Shown one piece after another: positions 62,663 to 64,000 of a stretch of DNA of 64,000 nucleotides. Source of the DNA: an uncultured Pelagibacteraceae bacterium (GTDB lineage: Bacteria; Pseudomonadota; Alphaproteobacteria; Pelagibacterales; AG-422-B15); the NCBI GenBank assembly GCA_902610585.1, contig CACLWE010000004.1:48712-112711 (forward strand). The letters are read 5' to 3'. Under the pieces are notes generated by a model, which was given only the letters and a program-made list of their open reading frames with translations, was not told the origin of the DNA and searched no databases. Position 1 is the first letter of the stretch, and every line of letters starts with the position of its first letter. The position numbers and the translations under genes were made by a program.

Positions 62663-63074
62663 AAATAGTAAAAAGTTAACAAAAAACCAAAAAATTGTAC
62701 TCGAGTTCATACAAAAATCTAACAGACCCGTTAAAGCTTACTCTATTCTAAACAATGTCAATAAACGAGGAATCAAAGCCCCACCTCAAGTCTATAGAGC
62801 CCTAGAAAAGTTAATAAAAATTGGGAAAATACATAAAATTGAAAGTCAAAATGCATTTGTTGCTTGCAATTCAAAATGTGTGGAACCGCATGGAACAATT
62901 TTTTCAATTTGTAAAAGCTGTGATCAAATAGATGAGATAAGTGATAAAAAACTTTATAAATATTTGTCTGAAGTAAGAGATATGAATGGTCTTAAATTAA
63001 GTGGATATAATTTAGAGTTATTCGGCACTTGTAAGACATGTGATCAAAAACATCTTCAAAATATGAATCAATAG
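62655..63074 (+). CDS. zur: zinc uptake regulator, Fur family
   Basis: Winged-helix YRALEKLIKIGKIHKIESQNAFVAC, CKSCD...CKTCDQ cysteine pairs; operon with znuCB. Confidence 0.92.
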   Translation: MNENSKKLTKNQKIVLEFIQKSNRPVKAYSILNNVNKRGIKAPPQVYRALEKLIKIGKIHKIESQNAFVACNSKCVEPHGTIFSICKSCDQIDEISDKKLYKYLSEVRDMNGLKLSGYNLELFGTCKTCDQKHLQNMNQ

Positions 63075-63081
63075 ATTATAC

Positions 63082-63100
63082 AATGTTATAAAATAACATT
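63082..63100. promoter_or_regulatory. putative second Zur box upstream of zrgA-like gene
   Basis: AATGTTATAAAATAACATT, perfect 8-3-8 inverted repeat; TGTTATAAAATAACA differs from the first box at one of 15 positions. Confidence 0.75.
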
Positions 63101-63158
63101 TTTCTAGACACACAAAATTTTTTTCAATAAAATTTTTTAAATTAAAAAGGGAGCATGG

Positions 63159-63779
63159 ATGAAAAAAAATATTTATTATTCGCTACTAATATCTGCAATG
63201 GTATCAGTTTCGGTGGCTGAAGAAACAAGACAAGTTGATAAACATGAGCATGGTGTTGGTGAATTAAATATTGCTATTGAAGGAAATGCCATAGATTTTG
63301 AATTTTTTATTCCTGGAGCTGATATTGTAGGTTTTGAATATGAAGCTAAAACTGAGTCTGATATTGCTCTTGTAAATGCAGCTTTAGAAAAATTTGGAAA
63401 TTTTGATAATATTTTTAGTCTTCCCGAGTCCTCAAATTGTAATTTAGTAAATTCTGAAATTGGGGTCAATCAAGATGATGATCACGATGACCATGATGAT
63501 CACGATGACCATGATGAGCACGATGACCACGATGACCATGATGAGCATGATGACCACGATGACCACGATGATCACGATGAAGAGGCTCACAATGAATTTG
63601 TAGCTCACTACTCATTTAACTGCGAAAACATAAAAGAAATTGACAGAATAAGCTTTCCATATTTTACTAATTTTCCAAACTCTGGAGAACTTGAGGTACA
63701 GTTTGTATCTGAAAAAGGTTCTACGGGTTTTGAAGTGGAAGGAGATGAGCCTTTCATAGACTTAAAAGGAAAAATCTAG
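63159..63779 (+). CDS. zrgA: DUF2796 (ZrgA-like) periplasmic zinc-binding protein
   Basis: Signal peptide; RQVDKHEHGVGELNIAIEGNAIDFEFFIPGADIVGFEYEAKT; (DHDDHDE)n loop. Confidence 0.85.
   Translation: MKKNIYYSLLISAMVSVSVAEETRQVDKHEHGVGELNIAIEGNAIDFEFFIPGADIVGFEYEAKTESDIALVNAALEKFGNFDNIFSLPESSNCNLVNSEIGVNQDDDHDDHDDHDDHDEHDDHDDHDEHDDHDDHDDHDEEAHNEFVAHYSFNCENIKEIDRISFPYFTNFPNSGELEVQFVSEKGSTGFEVEGDEPFIDLKGKI
63470..63585. repeat. low-complexity DNA encoding (DHDDHDE)n in zrgA-like gene
   Basis: Iterated gatgaccatgatgatcac-type units. Confidence 0.9.
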
Positions 63780-64000
63780 TTGGATGAAAGTATAATTAAG
63801 ATCGAGTCTCTAAATTTCTACTGGTCAAAAAAAAGTAATTTTAAAATATTTGTCCCAAGCCTTGAAATTAAAAAAGGTGAAAAAGTTCTCTTATTGGGGG
63901 AAAGTGGTTCTGGTAAAACTACTCTTTTGTCTCTGATATGTGGATTCTTAAATCCATTATCTGGCAGTATATCCATCAATGGCAATACTATTAATAAACT
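63780..64000 (+). CDS. ABC transporter ATP-binding protein (partial, runs off the right edge)
   Basis: TTG start directly after zrgA stop: (M)DESIIKIESLNFYWSKKSNFKIFVPSLEIKKGEKVLLLGESGSGKTTLLSLICGFLNPLSGSISINGNTINK; Walker A GESGSGKTT. Confidence 0.85.
   Translation, partial: MDESIIKIESLNFYWSKKSNFKIFVPSLEIKKGEKVLLLGESGSGKTTLLSLICGFLNPLSGSISINGNTINK

Overview
This is a 64-kb stretch of an AT-rich, densely packed bacterial chromosome. Gene content and order (murA-DUF2948-hisD-infA-maf, purD|xseA-DUF2093, hisS-hisZ-hisG, ubiA/rsmE/gshA, msbA-waaA-lpxK-lpxL) suggest a marine-type, streamlined alphaproteobacterium. I see no transposases, prophage, CRISPR arrays or rRNA. Most of the window is housekeeping: LPS, His, translation, groESL, beta-oxidation. 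The parts most worth following up are: (1) a zinc-homeostasis locus at the right end, with a beta-carbonic anhydrase, a DUF1826 protein, His/Asp-repeat ZnuA, ZnuC, ZnuB, Zur, a ZrgA-like DUF2796 protein and an ABC ATPase, plus two Zur-box-like palindromes; (2) an APH-like kinase and an ACAD10/11-type dehydrogenase encoded close together, which may form a 4-hydroxyacyl-CoA catabolic module; (3) a tRNA-His that appears to lack an encoded G-1 (G1:U72, A73), with hisS nearby, whose 3' end overlaps an MFS gene; (4) a cobalamin riboswitch upstream of a BtuB-like receptor and a small membrane protein; (5) short ORFs missing from the ORF track; (6) paired acyl-CoA dehydrogenases without the canonical glutamate; and (7) a Rieske/M20/M24 catabolic operon. 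All calls come from reading the sequence and from family knowledge. No database searches were run.
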